Source: Providencia heimbachae ATCC 35613 (GTDB lineage: Bacteria; Pseudomonadota; Gammaproteobacteria; Enterobacterales; Enterobacteriaceae). Taken from it: DNA of 64,000 nucleotides. Every line of letters starts with the position of its first letter. The first letter of the stretch is position 1. Made by a program: the position numbers and the translations under genes. Location of the stretch: the NCBI RefSeq assembly GCF_001655055.1, contig NZ_LXEW01000015.1:124001-188000 (forward strand), written 5' to 3'. The notes below the pieces were generated by a model. That model searched no databases and was not told the DNA's origin. It saw only the letters and a program-made list of their open reading frames with translations. Below are positions 32,091 through 43,893 of this stretch, piece by piece.

Positions 32091-34199
32091 TTACTCTGCG
32101 TGGCGAATTAGCCAGCAGTTATGAATTTGACGATTACGGGCGAAATCTTCTGAACGAGTTTTACCGGTGATTTCTTCTGCTTTTAGGCCTAACTCACTCA
32201 ACGCATCAAGATCCATTTTGAAACCACGTTTATTGTTAGAGAACATCACGGTTCCGCCACGACGTAATAGTCGTTTTAAATCAGTAATTAACTGAACGTG
32301 GTCACGCTGCACATCAAAAGTGCCATCCATACGCTTTGAATTTGAAAACGTGGGAGGATCAATAAAGATCAGATCGAATTGTTCATTACTGTTTGCTAAC
32401 CATCCCAAGCAATCTGCTTGAACTAAACGATGTTGACGTCCAGTCAAACCATTTGCTTGGAGGTTTTTTTCTGCCCATTCTAAGTAAGTGCGAGACATAT
32501 CAACTGAAGTGGTACTTTTCGCACCACCAAGCCCAGCATGAACTGTTGCCGAACCTGTATAGCAGAATAAATTAAGGAAATCAGCCCCTTTACTCATTTG
32601 CCCTAACATTCGACGCGCAACACGGTGATCAAGGAATAATCCTGTATCAAGGTAGTCAGTTAAGTTGACCAATAGCTTAGCGTTGTATTCTTGCACTAAA
32701 AAGGAATCGTCCTTTTGGGCGAGTTTCTCATACTGCTGTTTGCCTTTTTGGCGCTGACGCGTTTTAAGTATTAATTGATTGGAATTCAGCTCCAATACAC
32801 TCATTGTTGCCGTAATAACATCAAACAAGCGTTGACGTGCTTTACGTTCATCCACTGTTTTTGGTGGTGCATATTCTTGAACCACTACTTTGCTACCATA
32901 AATATCCACAGCAACATTGTATTCAGGTAAATCTGCATCATAGACTCGGTAACAATCAACACCCTGCTGCTTTGCCCATTTACTCAATTTTTTATGATTT
33001 TTACGTAAACGGTTTGCAAAATCAGGCGAAATTTCAGCTACTGTTTCAGATGGTGTTGCGGCTAATAAATAGTTTTTCTGCACACAATCAAGTGGACCAT
33101 TCTTCGCTTTAAACTCGCGTTCTGAACGTAATTGCAGGCAACTTAGTAGCTCAGGCGAACCGCTGAATATTGATAGGCGCCATCCTGGGAAACGTGCTTT
33201 AACAACACGTCCTAATTGGCTATGCAATGCAATCAGTGCCGGCTCACTTTCTAAACGTTCACCATACGGCGGATTGCTAACAATAGTACCTGTCACATCA
33301 GTTTTAACTGGGTTTTCTAATGCGGCAGCATCGCCCTGATTAAAGCTAATTAAATCTTGCAACCCTGCTCGACGCACATTACTACGCGCCATCTCCAATA
33401 CACGTTTATCAATATCAAAACCATAAAAACGGGAGGTAGTTTCTTTAAGGCCTTGACGAAAACGCACTTGAGCTTCTGTTATCAATTCACGCCATAGTTC
33501 AGGGTTATAATTTGACCAAGCATAAAAACCCCAGTGTTCGCGATATAAACCGGGCGCTCTATCGGCAGCCATCATAGCCGCTTCAATTAACAGTGTCCCT
33601 GAACCACACATTGGGTCGATTAATGGCGTACCGACCTGCCAACCTGAACGGTTAATAATTGCAGCCGCTAATGTTTCTTTTAATGGTGCTTGCCCTGCAA
33701 GGTCACGATAAGCACGAATGTGTAAGGAATCACCGCTTAAATCTAAAGCAACGCTAACTTTTTCTTTATTAAGGTACACGTTAACACGAATATCGGCTTG
33801 TTGACGCGCCACATCAGGGCGTTGATCTAATTTACGTGCGAAGCTATCAACAATCGCATCTTTAACGCGTAATGCACCATATTGGCTATTACGAATTTCT
33901 TCGTTTGTTCCAGTAAAATGCACCACAAACGTGTCATTGACCGAGAAAATTTCAGTCCAGTCAATGGCCTGTACACCAAGGTACAAATCCATGTCACTGT
34001 AAACGTCAAATTCATTCAATGGTAATAAAATACGGGATGCCAGCCTGCTCCAAAGCAGACTCTGGTACATAACCCGTTCATCTGCCTGAAAATAGACGCC
34101 CCCTTGTGCAATTTTGCACTGGCTAGCTCCAAGAGCTTCCAATTCCGTTTTCAGTAGTTCTTCCAGGCCCCGAGCTGTGCTGGCAAACAGAGAATTCAT
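32091..34199 (-). CDS. rlmL: Bifunctional 23S rRNA methyltransferase RlmKL
   Basis: A 702-residue fusion: an N-terminal THUMP domain and RlmL part (m2G2445; [15 protein letters not shown] and SNPPYGERL) and a C-terminal RlmK part (m7G2069; [14 protein letters not shown] and [11 protein letters not shown]). I start it at ATG 34199 ([15 protein letters not shown]), which equals the E. coli length; the frame is open 43 codons further but that stretch is basic, unlike the family and would enter the ycbX promoter. Confidence 0.96.
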   Translation of the reverse strand: MNSLFASTARGLEELLKTELEALGASQCKIAQGGVYFQADERVMYQSLLWSRLASRILLPLNEFDVYSDMDLYLGVQAIDWTEIFSVNDTFVVHFTGTNEEIRNSQYGALRVKDAIVDSFARKLDQRPDVARQQADIRVNVYLNKEKVSVALDLSGDSLHIRAYRDLAGQAPLKETLAAAIINRSGWQVGTPLIDPMCGSGTLLIEAAMMAADRAPGLYREHWGFYAWSNYNPELWRELITEAQVRFRQGLKETTSRFYGFDIDKRVLEMARSNVRRAGLQDLISFNQGDAAALENPVKTDVTGTIVSNPPYGERLESEPALIALHSQLGRVVKARFPGWRLSIFSGSPELLSCLQLRSEREFKAKNGPLDCVQKNYLLAATPSETVAEISPDFANRLRKNHKKLSKWAKQQGVDCYRVYDADLPEYNVAVDIYGSKVVVQEYAPPKTVDERKARQRLFDVITATMSVLELNSNQLILKTRQRQKGKQQYEKLAQKDDSFLVQEYNAKLLVNLTDYLDTGLFLDHRVARRMLGQMSKGADFLNLFCYTGSATVHAGLGGAKSTTSVDMSRTYLEWAEKNLQANGLTGRQHRLVQADCLGWLANSNEQFDLIFIDPPTFSNSKRMDGTFDVQRDHVQLITDLKRLLRRGGTVMFSNNKRGFKMDLDALSELGLKAEEITGKTRSEDFARNRQIHNCWLIRHAE

Positions 34200-34298
34200 A
34201 GTATTTATTACCGATTTCGATGAAAAATTGTTGCGCATTATAGCTAATCTTATGCACTTGTCATAAAGTTGCTGTGCAACAATTATAAGGATTAAAAA

Positions 34299-35414
34299 AT
34301 GATCACGCTTTCGCGCATTTATACACACCCAGTTAAATCAATGAGAGGGATACGTCTGTCTCATGCATTCGCTGATATCAGCGGTCTGACCTTTGATCGT
34401 AATTTTATGGTAACGACACTGGAAGGTAAATTTATTACTGCAAGAAAATATCCGCAGATGTTACTGTTTACACCAGCAATGCTCAATAACGGACTCTATC
34501 TCAGAGCACCCAATGGTGAAAGCGCGACAGTATTGTATCAGGACTTTGATCAGAATCAGAGCCCAACTGAAGTTTGGGGCAATCATTTTCATGCCTTAAT
34601 TGCACCAGCAGCAGTAAATACTTGGTTAAGCAGCTTTTTTGATGAACCGGTTCAGTTACGTTGGCTCAGTCCACAGCTTTCTCGCCGCGTTAAAACATTT
34701 AGTGATATTCCTCTCTCTTTTGCTGATGGCTATCCTTTTTTATTAATTAACGAATCATCCGTACAAGAATTACAGCGCCATTGCCCAGCAAGCATTAAGC
34801 TTGAACAATTTCGAGGGAATTTAATTATTACGGGCGCAAAACCCTTTGAAGAAGATACCTGGAAAAAAATTCAAATTGGTGATGTTACCTTTATATTAGA
34901 TAGACCTTGTAGCCGCTGTATTTTAACCACGGTCAGTCCTGAAAAAGGGATCAAACACCCTAATAGTGAGCCGCTCGCGACACTACAAACTTTTCGTACT
35001 GACGAACACGGTAACGTGGATTTCGGCCAAAACGTCATCATTCAAAATACCGGAGTAATACGGGTTGGCGATACCGTCACTATTTTAGAAACTAAACCTG
35101 CTAAGCACTATATTTCACAAGAAAGAGAAACGCCCTTACCTGAAGAATTGAGCAAGTTAAAAGCAACTAAGCTAAGTCTCGTTTTTGAAGGCACTGAATA
35201 TGAAGGTGATAACCAGAATGTGATCCTTGAACAACTCGAATCTCATGGTTTGTCCATCCCTTACTCATGTCGTGCGGGTATTTGTGGCTGCTGCAAAATA
35301 AGGTTAATTGAAGGGGAAATTACACCTTTAAAACAGAGCGCAATTAAAGATAATGGCTATATTTTAGCCTGCAGTTGCATTCCTAAAAGTGCAATTAAAC
35401 TTGCCTTTAATTAA
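34299..35414 (+). CDS. ycbX: YcbX, MOSC and 2Fe-2S domain protein
   Basis: The 371-residue protein has a MOSC N-terminal barrel ([20 protein letters not shown]), a MOSC domain (about 100-265, with [11 protein letters not shown] carrying the molybdenum-ligand Cys) and a C-terminal plant-type 2Fe-2S ferredoxin domain (about 285-371) with CRAGICGCC and a later single Cys. In E. coli YcbX detoxifies N-hydroxylated base analogues using molybdenum cofactor. It is divergent from rlmL with a 99-base gap. Confidence 0.94.
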   Translation: MITLSRIYTHPVKSMRGIRLSHAFADISGLTFDRNFMVTTLEGKFITARKYPQMLLFTPAMLNNGLYLRAPNGESATVLYQDFDQNQSPTEVWGNHFHALIAPAAVNTWLSSFFDEPVQLRWLSPQLSRRVKTFSDIPLSFADGYPFLLINESSVQELQRHCPASIKLEQFRGNLIITGAKPFEEDTWKKIQIGDVTFILDRPCSRCILTTVSPEKGIKHPNSEPLATLQTFRTDEHGNVDFGQNVIIQNTGVIRVGDTVTILETKPAKHYISQERETPLPEELSKLKATKLSLVFEGTEYEGDNQNVILEQLESHGLSIPYSCRAGICGCCKIRLIEGEITPLKQSAIKDNGYILACSCIPKSAIKLAFN

Positions 35415-35432
35415 CGAGTTTATAAATTTGCT

Positions 35433-35477
35433 TAACACCATCATAAAAGATCGTTTTTATTAATTGATGGTGTTAAT
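35433..35477. terminator. Hairpin between convergent ycbX and zapC
   Basis: A perfect 12-base stem TTAACACCATCA/TGATGGTGTTAA with a 21-base loop lies 18 bases past the ycbX stop. There is no T-run right after it, but the loop is T-rich, so its strength as a terminator is uncertain. Confidence 0.55.
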
Positions 35478-35557
35478 GGCAAATAAATTAATTTTTGTCT
35501 TTTAAAGGAAGATCGTTTATATAAATATATTCATATAACGCGATCATTCCCGATCAC

Positions 35558-36103
35558 TTAAATTGCATTCCCATATAATAAACGCTTAGCTTTCGATGAA
35601 TACTGCATCATGCGATCATTCATGATCTTAATTGGATCGCAAAAGCGTAAAATACGATCAGGTAATTCAAGCTGAGGTTCGGCTAATAAACATAAACTCG
35701 CAGATGCACCTGCCTCAGCAATAATAAATGTTGAATAGCTGTTTGTATTTTCTAAGCATACTTGAATGATTTGCCCTTGTGTTGGCATATCAATACAATG
35801 CAGTGAAGAAAAATACCAGCTCTTTGGCATTTGCGGCTTTAAAAAACGAAACGCAACAAGGCTATTTAAAACTAACTCGGCTCTTTCTTCATGAGTTATA
35901 TTTAGTCTCTTGGCTTGCTCGTCAAATAGATAAAATTCACCAGCGTCTTCTATACTAAATGGCATCTCATTACGAGCAAAAGCCGTTAGCATTTTCGCTG
36001 GAAAACATGACCGAAATATCATGCCGTTGGCGAGATCTAACATCACCCTGTCATGGTCATGATCAAAATACCAACGCCAATGATCATCAGGTTTAATTTT
36101 CAT
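35558..36103 (-). CDS. zapC: Cell division protein ZapC
   Basis: The 181-residue protein stabilises and bundles FtsZ filaments at midcell. The pattern MKIKPDDHWRWYFDHDHDRV, the segment ITHEERAELVLNSLVAFRFL and the C-terminal RILRFCDPIKIMNDRM match the ZapC family. It lies between ycbX and pyrD as in E. coli. There is no signal peptide or membrane helix, in line with a cytoplasmic protein. Confidence 0.93.
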   Translation of the reverse strand: MKIKPDDHWRWYFDHDHDRVMLDLANGMIFRSCFPAKMLTAFARNEMPFSIEDAGEFYLFDEQAKRLNITHEERAELVLNSLVAFRFLKPQMPKSWYFSSLHCIDMPTQGQIIQVCLENTNSYSTFIIAEAGASASLCLLAEPQLELPDRILRFCDPIKIMNDRMMQYSSKAKRLLYGNAI

Positions 36104-36350
36104 AAACGATCCTTTAGCGAATTATAGGCAAATAAAATTTTAGAAAAGATCATTATTGAATGTTCAAATCTAAAAAATACTATTTATTATACCTTGGATA
36201 TTTCGAGTCACAGATAGCTGAATAACCTCCGTCACCGGCAACTAAATACTCTGCAAATTGAAGTATGGCTGATATAAAAATAGGCACTATTGACAATATA
36301 GTTTAAAAGGGGGAATAAATAAACCCCCTGTTAAGTATATTTACACTTTA

Positions 36351-37361
36351 TTAGATATGGTTAACAATATCTTTTATTAATTTTGGGCCATGATAAATAA
36401 AACCAGAATAAATTTGAATTAATGAAGCACCGGCTTCCATTTTTTCTCGTGCTGCAGTGAGAGAATCAATTCCACCCACACCAATAATTGGCAATTTACC
36501 CTTTAACTCACGGGAAATAAGTTTAATAACTTGCGTACTTTTTAATTGCACCGGACGACCACTTAAGCCCCCCATCTCATTACAATAATTTAAACCTTGA
36601 ACCAAAGAACGATCTAATGTTGTATTGGTTGCAATCACGCCATCCATATTATGTCTTACCAAGCTATCCGTTACCTGGATAATTTCTTCTTCTGTTAAAT
36701 CAGGTGCAACTTTAACTGCTACTGGAACATATTTTTGGTGCAATGATTGGAGTTCAAGTTGCTTCGCTTTAATACCACTTAATAAATCATCTAGCGCTTC
36801 ACCATATTGCAAAGATCTTAAACCGGGAGTATTTGGTGACGAAATATTAATGGCGATATAACCTGCATGGGCATAAACCTTATCCATACAAATTAAATAA
36901 TCATCTTTCCCTTGTTCAACGGGCGTATCTTTATTTTTACCAATATTAATGCCAATTATTCCGCCATAATTTGACTTTTTGACATTCTCAACAAGATTAT
37001 CAACACCTTTATTATTAAAACCCATACGGTTGATCAAGCCTTCAGCTTCAACCAAGCGAAATAGTCTTGGCTTATCATTACCGGATTGAGGGCGCGGTGT
37101 TACTGTGCCAATTTCAACAAATCCAAAACCCATCGCACCAAATGCGTCGATGCACTCACCATCCTTATCTAACCCAGCAGCAAGGCCTAACGGGTTTTTA
37201 AAAGAGAGTCCCATGCATTGAACGGGTTTAGTCGCAACAGATTGACGAAGGAGACATTGAAGAGGTGAATTAGATAAGCGATGAAGCTGACGAAAAGTCA
37301 ATTCATGGGCTTTTTCGGGGTCGAGCTGGAACAGTGCCTTGCGGGCAAGGTGATATAGCAT
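36351..37361 (-). CDS. pyrD: Dihydroorotate dehydrogenase (quinone), class 2
   Basis: The 336-residue FMN enzyme oxidises dihydroorotate to orotate in pyrimidine synthesis and passes electrons to quinone. Visible parts are the N-terminal membrane-contacting helices ([20 protein letters not shown]), [18 protein letters not shown], the catalytic-Ser motif [12 protein letters not shown] and the FMN-phosphate [12 protein letters not shown] use ATG 37361, giving the E. coli length; an upstream TTG at 37367 is unneeded. Confidence 0.96.
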   Translation of the reverse strand: MLYHLARKALFQLDPEKAHELTFRQLHRLSNSPLQCLLRQSVATKPVQCMGLSFKNPLGLAAGLDKDGECIDAFGAMGFGFVEIGTVTPRPQSGNDKPRLFRLVEAEGLINRMGFNNKGVDNLVENVKKSNYGGIIGINIGKNKDTPVEQGKDDYLICMDKVYAHAGYIAINISSPNTPGLRSLQYGEALDDLLSGIKAKQLELQSLHQKYVPVAVKVAPDLTEEEIIQVTDSLVRHNMDGVIATNTTLDRSLVQGLNYCNEMGGLSGRPVQLKSTQVIKLISRELKGKLPIIGVGGIDSLTAAREKMEAGASLIQIYSGFIYHGPKLIKDIVNHI

Positions 37362-37662
37362 ATCCAATAACCTATTTTGTTAATACGTTTTTGTCAAAGT
37401 ATCAATTAGATAGACATCATACTGCGCGCACCAAAACACCCGCCAAATACAAATTGTCGAGTTTTTTAATCGTGCAAGTCATTTTTCGTCTGATAAAACG
37501 CGAGATAGATTACCCTATCTTGGCGCTGCTTTACCACGAAAAAATCAATAAAATTGTTGTTTGCCCGATTTTACAAATATAAATAATCAGCCCCTAATTT
37601 GCAATATTGCAAAATGAGGGGCTGAAGACACAAAAACTAACCTATCTATAAAGAAAAGAAAA
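37362..37662. other. Intergenic region between pepN and pyrD
   Basis: The 301 bases hold the pepN terminator at 37588-37624 and the pyrD promoter. In E. coli the ssu sulfonate operon lies between pyrD and pepN; nothing of it is seen here. I see no further gene; a GCGC-rich pocket near 37420 and AT-rich flanks have no evident function. Confidence 0.45.
37588..37624 (-). terminator. Probable terminator of pepN
   Basis: CAGCCCCT and AGGGGCTG pair over a 21-base interior that itself contains GCAATATTGC, giving a stacked hairpin. On the minus strand a U-rich tract follows. It lies 39 bases past the pepN stop. Confidence 0.6.
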
Positions 37663-40281
37663 TTAGCTTTCTAGCGCTTTTGTTACCTTCTCAAATAAAT
37701 CACCCGAGAGATTTTCTAGTGCTTTAAGCTGTTCAAGCACTTTTCGCATCTGCCCTTGGCGCTTCTCATCATAACGCTTTAAGCGGATCAATGGCTCAAT
37801 TAACCTTGATGCCACTTGTGGGTTACGTGTATTGAGATCCACTAAAATTTCATACAGAAATTGGTAACCACTGCTATCGTCTGCATGGAAATTAACTGGG
37901 TTGCCTGCGGTAAAAGCGCCGATCAACGAACGAACACGATTAGGATTACTCATGCTAAATGAGCGATGGTTTAATAGCTTACGCACATTTTCTAGCACCT
38001 CTTTTGACGGGTTAGTCCCTTGTAGCGTAAACCATTTATCCATGACTAAACCATCATGATGCCAGCGCTCATCAAAATCAGCCATTAATTGCGCATAACA
38101 AGGTAACTGAGCTTCACTGGCCGCGGTTAATGCGGCAAGGGAATCAGTCATATTATCGGCAGATTTATACTGCGCTTGTACCAGTTTATCGGCCAGCGCT
38201 TGGTCGTCCCCTGCTGCAAGATATTGCAAGCAAGTATTGCGTAGCGCACGCAGCGCAATATCCTGGTGATCCACGCGATACTGATCAATCTTAATCGCAC
38301 GATAGACGGCAAGTAGCTCATCATGCATTTGGGTTGCTAACTGACTATGAATAAAATTAATCACTGTATGGATAGCAACAGGATCAATAACTTGGAACAG
38401 CTCTGCAATTTCATTTTCTGACGGTAATGTCAGTATCAAAGCCGCTAAGGCAGGATCAATTGAATCGCTTAGCAATACTGCACGGAATGCATCTATAACA
38501 TGTTCAGGTAGAACTAATGCTTCGCCTTGTTGCAATTTTGCTACGTTAATTTTTACATAGTTATTAATTAGTTGCTGGGCAGCATCCCAACGGGAAAATT
38601 CATTACTGGCATGCTGCATTAAAAAAGCCAGTTGCTCGTCAGTATAGGGATAATCTAGTTTAACCGGAGCTGAGAATTCACGTAGTAAAGAAGGTACAGG
38701 GCAACTTGTCACTTCATCAAAAATAAAACTTTGTGACTCCTGAGTAATATTTAGGACGGAGTTAACATGGCTTCCCTCACGTTTTAGCGGGATCACCGTA
38801 CCATCTTGGTTGTATAACTCAATATCGAGTGGGATATGCAAGGGATGCTTTTCAGCTTGGTCAGCGGTTGGCGGCGTCATTTGGCTAACATGCAAGGTAT
38901 ACTGCTGTTTTTCTGATGAATATTCATCACGAACAGTTAATACCGGTGTACCTGACTGGCTATACCAACGACGGAAAAGTGATAAATCGACATTCGAAGC
39001 ATCTTCCATTGCTTGAATAAAGTCATCACAAGTTGCCGCGCTACCATCATGGCGATGAACATATAATTGAATCCCCGCTTGGAACATCTCCTCACCCAGT
39101 AAAGTGTGGATCATGCGAATAACTTCAGATCCTTTTTCATACACTGTCAGCGTATAAAAGTTATTCATTTCGATCACTTTTTCGGGGCGAATTGGATGCG
39201 CCATCGGGCTTGCATCTTCGGCAAACTGAGCAGAACGCATCACTTTGACATTATTAATACGGTTAACCGAACGCGATCCTAAATCAGAACTGAATTCTTG
39301 ATCACGGAACACCGTTAGGCCTTCTTTTAAGCTTAACTGGAACCAATCACGACACGTAATGCGGTTACCGGTCCAGTTATGGAAGTATTCGTGACCAATG
39401 ACTGACTCAATATTCAAGTAATCTTTATCTGTTGCCGTTTCGCTTTTTGCTAGCACATATTTTGAGTTGAAAACATTTAGACCTTTATTTTCCATTGCGC
39501 CCATATTGAAGAAATCAACAGCAACAATCATATAAATATCAAGGTCGTACTCTAAGCCAAAACGTTCTTCATCCCATTTCATGGCATTTTTGAGCGATTG
39601 CATTGCCCAAGGTGCCCGGTCAAGATTGCCTTTATCAACAAAGAGTTCTAATGCAACTTCACGGCCACTACGTGTAATAAAGGTATCCTTTAAAACATCA
39701 AAATCACCCGCGACTAAAGCAAATAAATAGCTTGGTTTTGGGAACGGGTCTTCCCATTTAACCCAATGGCGGCCATCTTCAAGCTCACCGTCTGCCACAC
39801 GGTTACCGTTTGATAACAGATACGGATAGCGTGTTTTATCTGCAGTAATGGTTGTCGTATAACGTGCTAAAACATCAGGCCTATCTTGAAAATAGGTAAT
39901 GTGACGAAACCCTTCTGCTTCACACTGAGTACAGAGTGCATCCCCTGATACATATAAGCCTTCTAAGGCTGTATTTTTTTCAGGACTGATTTCATTGATG
40001 ATGCGTAATGTAAAAGCTTCCGGCAAAGACTCAATAATTAATTTTCCATCTTCTTGTTTATATTGCTGCCAAGCTTGTCCATCAATTTCAATGCTCACTA
40101 ACGATAGGTCATCACCATTTAACTCAAGCGTCGACGACTGCGGATTCATCCGTTTTACCTTGCTAACTGCTGTCACCACCGTTTTGGTGGGATCAAGGTT
40201 AAAATCTAAATCAATTTCAGTAATCGTATAATCAGGGGCTTGGTAATCTTGGCGATATTTCGCTTGTCGTAACTGGGTCAT
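37663..40281 (-). CDS. pepN: Aminopeptidase N
   Basis: The 872-residue M1 zinc aminopeptidase removes N-terminal residues from peptides in the cytoplasm. The substrate-binding GAMEN motif (near 260) and the zinc motif HEYFHNW...E (VIGHEYFHNWTGNR near 297, with LKEGLTVFRDQE 19 residues on) are intact, and the C-terminal helical domain is complete. The length matches the E. coli enzyme (870). It is divergent from pncB. Confidence 0.97.
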   Translation of the reverse strand: MTQLRQAKYRQDYQAPDYTITEIDLDFNLDPTKTVVTAVSKVKRMNPQSSTLELNGDDLSLVSIEIDGQAWQQYKQEDGKLIIESLPEAFTLRIINEISPEKNTALEGLYVSGDALCTQCEAEGFRHITYFQDRPDVLARYTTTITADKTRYPYLLSNGNRVADGELEDGRHWVKWEDPFPKPSYLFALVAGDFDVLKDTFITRSGREVALELFVDKGNLDRAPWAMQSLKNAMKWDEERFGLEYDLDIYMIVAVDFFNMGAMENKGLNVFNSKYVLAKSETATDKDYLNIESVIGHEYFHNWTGNRITCRDWFQLSLKEGLTVFRDQEFSSDLGSRSVNRINNVKVMRSAQFAEDASPMAHPIRPEKVIEMNNFYTLTVYEKGSEVIRMIHTLLGEEMFQAGIQLYVHRHDGSAATCDDFIQAMEDASNVDLSLFRRWYSQSGTPVLTVRDEYSSEKQQYTLHVSQMTPPTADQAEKHPLHIPLDIELYNQDGTVIPLKREGSHVNSVLNITQESQSFIFDEVTSCPVPSLLREFSAPVKLDYPYTDEQLAFLMQHASNEFSRWDAAQQLINNYVKINVAKLQQGEALVLPEHVIDAFRAVLLSDSIDPALAALILTLPSENEIAELFQVIDPVAIHTVINFIHSQLATQMHDELLAVYRAIKIDQYRVDHQDIALRALRNTCLQYLAAGDDQALADKLVQAQYKSADNMTDSLAALTAASEAQLPCYAQLMADFDERWHHDGLVMDKWFTLQGTNPSKEVLENVRKLLNHRSFSMSNPNRVRSLIGAFTAGNPVNFHADDSSGYQFLYEILVDLNTRNPQVASRLIEPLIRLKRYDEKRQGQMRKVLEQLKALENLSGDLFEKVTKALES

Positions 40282-40742
40282 AAGTAACCTTTTATTCGTT
40301 AAATCGATATCGTATTGTCTCTTTGCTTAATACAATACTATAAGACGTGACAATGTGAATGGATTTGAGAAACATTTTCATCAAAAGCAATCATGCTTTT
40401 ATGTCAGGATGTTGCTTTATTATAAATAGCAGTATCCTATTTTGTTACAGAATCGTTTGTTTGTTGGTGCTATCGCTCTATTAAATATTCCATTACATGT
40501 TAGTATCATTTCGTGATTAATGCGTTTTAATATGTCACTTATTGGTCAATAATCAGTAGTTGGTTCATTTACCTGACTTGAAGAGTCGAACTCAAGGGTA
40601 AATGAAGTGGGCTAAAGTTGAATAGGCCTCACACAACAGAGAGATAGAATAAAACTTCAATCTTTCGATAAAGTGGGTATACTTTTGCAACTTTAACGAT
40701 TTAGCTATATGTAGAGAAGCTCCGCGAGGACGCCTGCACGCC
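40282..40742. other. Divergent promoter region of pepN and pncB
   Basis: The 461 bases contain no gene I can support. They must carry both promoters. In E. coli pncB is repressed by NadR, but I could not locate a convincing NadR box. A short inverted repeat near 40577-40600 (CTTGAAGAGTCGAACTCAAG) is present, of unknown role. Confidence 0.4.
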
Positions 40743-41957
40743 ATGAATTTAGACGCTACACCTATTATTACATCGCTGCTTGATACCGATGCTTATAAGC
40801 TTCATATGCAGCAAGCTGTTTTCCACCGTTACAAACAAGTACCGGTTGTTGCAGAATTCCGCTGTCGCAGTAGTGAGCTCCTCGGCGCTTATGCTGATGA
40901 AGTCAGGCAACAAGTACGCTTGATGGCAAAACTCGCACTTTCTGATGACGAGCTAAATTTCTTACGTAGCCTGCCATTTTTCAAAGATGATTACCTTAAT
41001 TGGTTGAAATCATTTCGCTTTAATCCTGAGCAAGTCGCGATTACTGTCTCTGATGAAGGGCAGTTAGCCATACGTATCAGTGGCCCTTGGCGTGAAGTGA
41101 TTATGTGGGAAGTTCCCCTTCTCGCGCTTGTCAGTGAAATCGTACAAAGAGATAGGCATCCTCAGGTTACTGCGGATGATGCCGTACAACAGCTGCAAAA
41201 ATTACTTACCGTATTTTATGCGCAAGCGGCTGAAAACCAACTTGACCTCTCTGGCTTCAAGCTAATGGATTTCGGTACACGTCGACGTTTTTCTTATGCA
41301 GTACAATCCGCCATTGTTTCCATGCTGAAAAATGAATTTCCTTATTTAGTCGGCACCAGCAACTATAAACTTGCGCATAAGCTAGATTTAGCTCCCGTTG
41401 GCACACAAGCCCATGAATGGTTCCAAGCTCACCAGCAAATTAGCCCTGAGTTATCAAATAGCCAAATAGAAGCATTACAAAGTTGGTTGGACGAATACCC
41501 TGATCAGCTTGGTGTTGCCTTAACTGACTGTATCACCATGGATGCTTTCTTACGTGATTTTGATGAAGATTTTGCTAAGCGCTACCAAGGGTTACGCCAC
41601 GATTCAGGTGACCCGATTGAATGGGGTGAAAAAGCCATCGCTCACTATGAAAAATTCGGAATTGATCCACTCAGTAAAACCTTGGTCTTTTCTGATAGCC
41701 TTGATTTGCAAAAAGCACTGGAGCTTTATCGCTATTTTCACCAACGTATTAATCTTGTGTTTGGCATCGGAACTCGGCTCACTTGCAATATCCCGAATGT
41801 GGTTCCATTAAACATCGTGATTAAGTTGATTGAATGTAATGGCAAACCGGTGGCTAAATTATCGGATAGTCCTGGCAAAACAATTTGTGAAGACGATGAG
41901 TTCGTCAATCAGCTTAGAAAAGCTTTCGACCTACCTAAAATGGAAAAAGCTTGCTAG
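40743..41957 (+). CDS. pncB: Nicotinate phosphoribosyltransferase
   Basis: The 404-residue enzyme makes nicotinate mononucleotide from nicotinate, PRPP and ATP in NAD salvage. Conserved parts are [44 protein letters not shown], and [17 protein letters not shown], the last containing the His that is phosphorylated in the family. The sequence ends ...[10 protein letters not shown]. The ribosome site is GAGG 13 bases upstream, rather far. A terminator follows. Confidence 0.96.
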   Translation: MNLDATPIITSLLDTDAYKLHMQQAVFHRYKQVPVVAEFRCRSSELLGAYADEVRQQVRLMAKLALSDDELNFLRSLPFFKDDYLNWLKSFRFNPEQVAITVSDEGQLAIRISGPWREVIMWEVPLLALVSEIVQRDRHPQVTADDAVQQLQKLLTVFYAQAAENQLDLSGFKLMDFGTRRRFSYAVQSAIVSMLKNEFPYLVGTSNYKLAHKLDLAPVGTQAHEWFQAHQQISPELSNSQIEALQSWLDEYPDQLGVALTDCITMDAFLRDFDEDFAKRYQGLRHDSGDPIEWGEKAIAHYEKFGIDPLSKTLVFSDSLDLQKALELYRYFHQRINLVFGIGTRLTCNIPNVVPLNIVIKLIECNGKPVAKLSDSPGKTICEDDEFVNQLRKAFDLPKMEKAC

Positions 41958-41971
41958 TTAGGCCTACCCTC

Positions 41972-42025
41972 TTAAAGCTCTGAGGCATTTTTATTGCACA
42001 GAGCTTTAAAACTCTCTTTTTCTTT
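41972..42025 (+). terminator. Intrinsic terminator of pncB
   Basis: TTAAAGCTCTG (41972-41982) pairs with CAGAGCTTTAA (41999-42009) over a 16-base loop, followed by CTCTTTTTCTTTT. It starts 15 bases past the stop. Confidence 0.8.
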
Positions 42026-42444
42026 TATTCACTTACTATTATTATAGCTTTTAAGCTCAATAATCACGGTTCGATTGAACAGAAATGTTTTATCGCGATT
42101 TTTTACTTGTTTCCTAATCAATGGCAAGTAACATAGAGCTTTGGCCCCTGAAATATGGGATTTCGTAAATACCTACTTTACTATTTAATTCGTTATAAAT
42201 TGGTTGTCATATCACCTTAAACGTGAAATATCTGACAGTTCAATTTTTCAAATGATTTTAGTACGATTTGAATTACATCCTAAATAATTCGAGTTGTAGG
42301 AAGGCGGCGAACAAATCGAGCCCTAGGAGCATACATTAGTATGTGACTAGGGTCGGTTTGAGAAGCCAACGCATCTACAGCTCGAAGTATGACGGATTGA
42401 TATAGTAAAAGTAGATATCATTAAATATGAAGAGAGTGAATTAT
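42026..42444. other. Intergenic region upstream of asnS
   Basis: Apart from the palindromic repeat at 42277-42397 this stretch is A+T-rich with no gene. The asnS promoter must be here, either before the repeat, which would then be part of the leader RNA, or in the 47 bases after it. Confidence 0.4.
42277..42397. repeat. Palindromic repeat element (MITE-like) before asnS
   Basis: A 121-base imperfect palindrome: the outer arms AATTCGAGTTGTAG and CTACAGCTCGAAGT pair, inner arms GAGCCCTAGGAGCATAC and GTATGTGACTAGGGTCG pair, and the centre is ATTA. The edges CCTAAATAATTC and GTATGACG are what I remember from an abundant intergenic repeat of Serratia, Yersinia, Photorhabdus and relatives. No transposase is encoded, so mobility would need help in trans. 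It ends about 47 bases before the asnS start and could fold in its leader RNA. Confidence 0.75.
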
Positions 42445-43845
42445 ATGACAGTAGCGCCTGTAGTCGACGTACTGCAAGGCCAAGTAACGGTAGGCTCAGA
42501 AGTCACCGTTCAAGGCTGGGTACGTACAAGGAGAGATTCAAAAGCGGGTTTTTCTTTCCTCGCCGTTTATGACGGTTCCTGTTTTAATCCGTTACAGGCT
42601 ATCATCAATAATAATTTACCGAATTATAATGACGAAGTTCTGCACCTGACAACGGGTTGTTCTGTCGAAGTGACGGGTACTGTAAAAGAATCTCAAGGTC
42701 AAGGCCAATCCTTTGAGCTTGACGCTACAGCAGTTAAAGTCGTCGGTTGGGTTGAAGATCCAGAAACTTACCCAATGGCGGCAAAACGCCACAGTGTTGA
42801 ATTCCTACGTGAAGCGGCTCACTTACGCCCACGCACTAACTTAATTGGTGCTGTTGCACGTGTTCGCCACACACTGGCACAAGCGCTGCATCGTTTCTTC
42901 GATGAGCAAGGCTTTTTCTGGGTATCAACCCCGCTTATTACCGCATCAGATACTGAAGGTGCCGGCGAAATGTTCCGTGTTTCAACATTGGACTACAACA
43001 ATTTGCCACGTAATGACAAAGGCGAAGTTGATTTTAGCGAAGATTTCTTTGGGCGCGAAGCCTTCCTAACGGTATCCGGCCAGCTCAATGGCGAAGCTTA
43101 TGCTACTGCCATCAGCAAAATTTATACTTTTGGTCCAACCTTCCGTGCAGAAAACTCAAATACCAGCCGCCACCTCGCTGAGTTTTGGATGCTCGAACCT
43201 GAAGTGGCTTTTGCAAACTTAGACGATGTCGCCGGTTTAGCAGAAAAAATGCTCAAGTATGCCTTTAAAGCCGCACTCGATGAACGCCGTGATGACCTTG
43301 AGTTTTTTGCACAGCGTATCGATAAAGACGTCATTAACCGCCTTGAAAGCTTTGTAGATTCCGATTTCGCCCAAGTTGATTACACGGATGCGATTAAAAT
43401 CCTTGAAAACTGTGGTCAGAAATTTGAAAACCCAGTTTATTGGGGTGTTGATATGTCCTCTGAGCATGAGCGTTATTTAGCGGAACAACACTTTAAAGCG
43501 CCAGTTGTCGTTAAAAACTACCCGAAAGACATCAAAGCTTTCTATATGCGCCTAAATGAAGATGGCAAAACGGTTGCTGCGATGGATGTATTAGCGCCGG
43601 GCATTGGCGAGATCATCGGCGGTTCACAACGTGAAGAACGTTTGGATATGCTTGATGCACGTCTTGAAGCGATGGGCATGAATAAAGAAGATTACTGGTG
43701 GTATCGCGACCTTCGCCGTTACGGCACGGTTCCACACTCCGGTTTTGGTCTTGGATTTGAGCGTTTAGTTGCTTACGTGACCGGTGTCGGTAACGTTCGT
43801 GAGGTTATCGCCTTCCCACGTACCCCAAGAAACGCAGCATTCTAA
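42445..43845 (+). CDS. asnS: Asparaginyl-tRNA synthetase
   Basis: The 466-residue class IIb synthetase has an N-terminal OB-fold anticodon-binding domain ([20 protein letters not shown]) and a catalytic domain with motif 2 [20 protein letters not shown] and motif 3 [16 protein letters not shown] chose ATG 42445, which gives the E. coli length ([11 protein letters not shown]); the frame opens six codons earlier at 42427, where no ribosome site is seen. Confidence 0.97.
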   Translation: MTVAPVVDVLQGQVTVGSEVTVQGWVRTRRDSKAGFSFLAVYDGSCFNPLQAIINNNLPNYNDEVLHLTTGCSVEVTGTVKESQGQGQSFELDATAVKVVGWVEDPETYPMAAKRHSVEFLREAAHLRPRTNLIGAVARVRHTLAQALHRFFDEQGFFWVSTPLITASDTEGAGEMFRVSTLDYNNLPRNDKGEVDFSEDFFGREAFLTVSGQLNGEAYATAISKIYTFGPTFRAENSNTSRHLAEFWMLEPEVAFANLDDVAGLAEKMLKYAFKAALDERRDDLEFFAQRIDKDVINRLESFVDSDFAQVDYTDAIKILENCGQKFENPVYWGVDMSSEHERYLAEQHFKAPVVVKNYPKDIKAFYMRLNEDGKTVAAMDVLAPGIGEIIGGSQREERLDMLDARLEAMGMNKEDYWWYRDLRRYGTVPHSGFGLGFERLVAYVTGVGNVREVIAFPRTPRNAAF

Positions 43846-43855
43846 TGTTTGTCTA

Positions 43856-43893
43856 CAGTGTAGTGCGAATTTATCGCACTACACTGATTTATT
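43856..43893 (+). terminator. Terminator of asnS
   Basis: A perfect 13-base stem CAGTGTAGTGCGA/TCGCACTACACTG with a five-base loop begins ten bases past the stop. The T-run is short (ATTTATT). Confidence 0.75.

Noticed and set aside
30171..34199. Plus-strand frames of 60-131 codons inside uup and rlmL
   Set aside because: They are shadows of long, homologous minus-strand genes; codon use and composition are those of antisense frames.
34200..34328. 43-codon N-terminal extension of rlmL
   Set aside because: It has no counterpart in the family, would overlap the ycbX start region, and the internal ATG at 34199 gives exactly the E. coli length.
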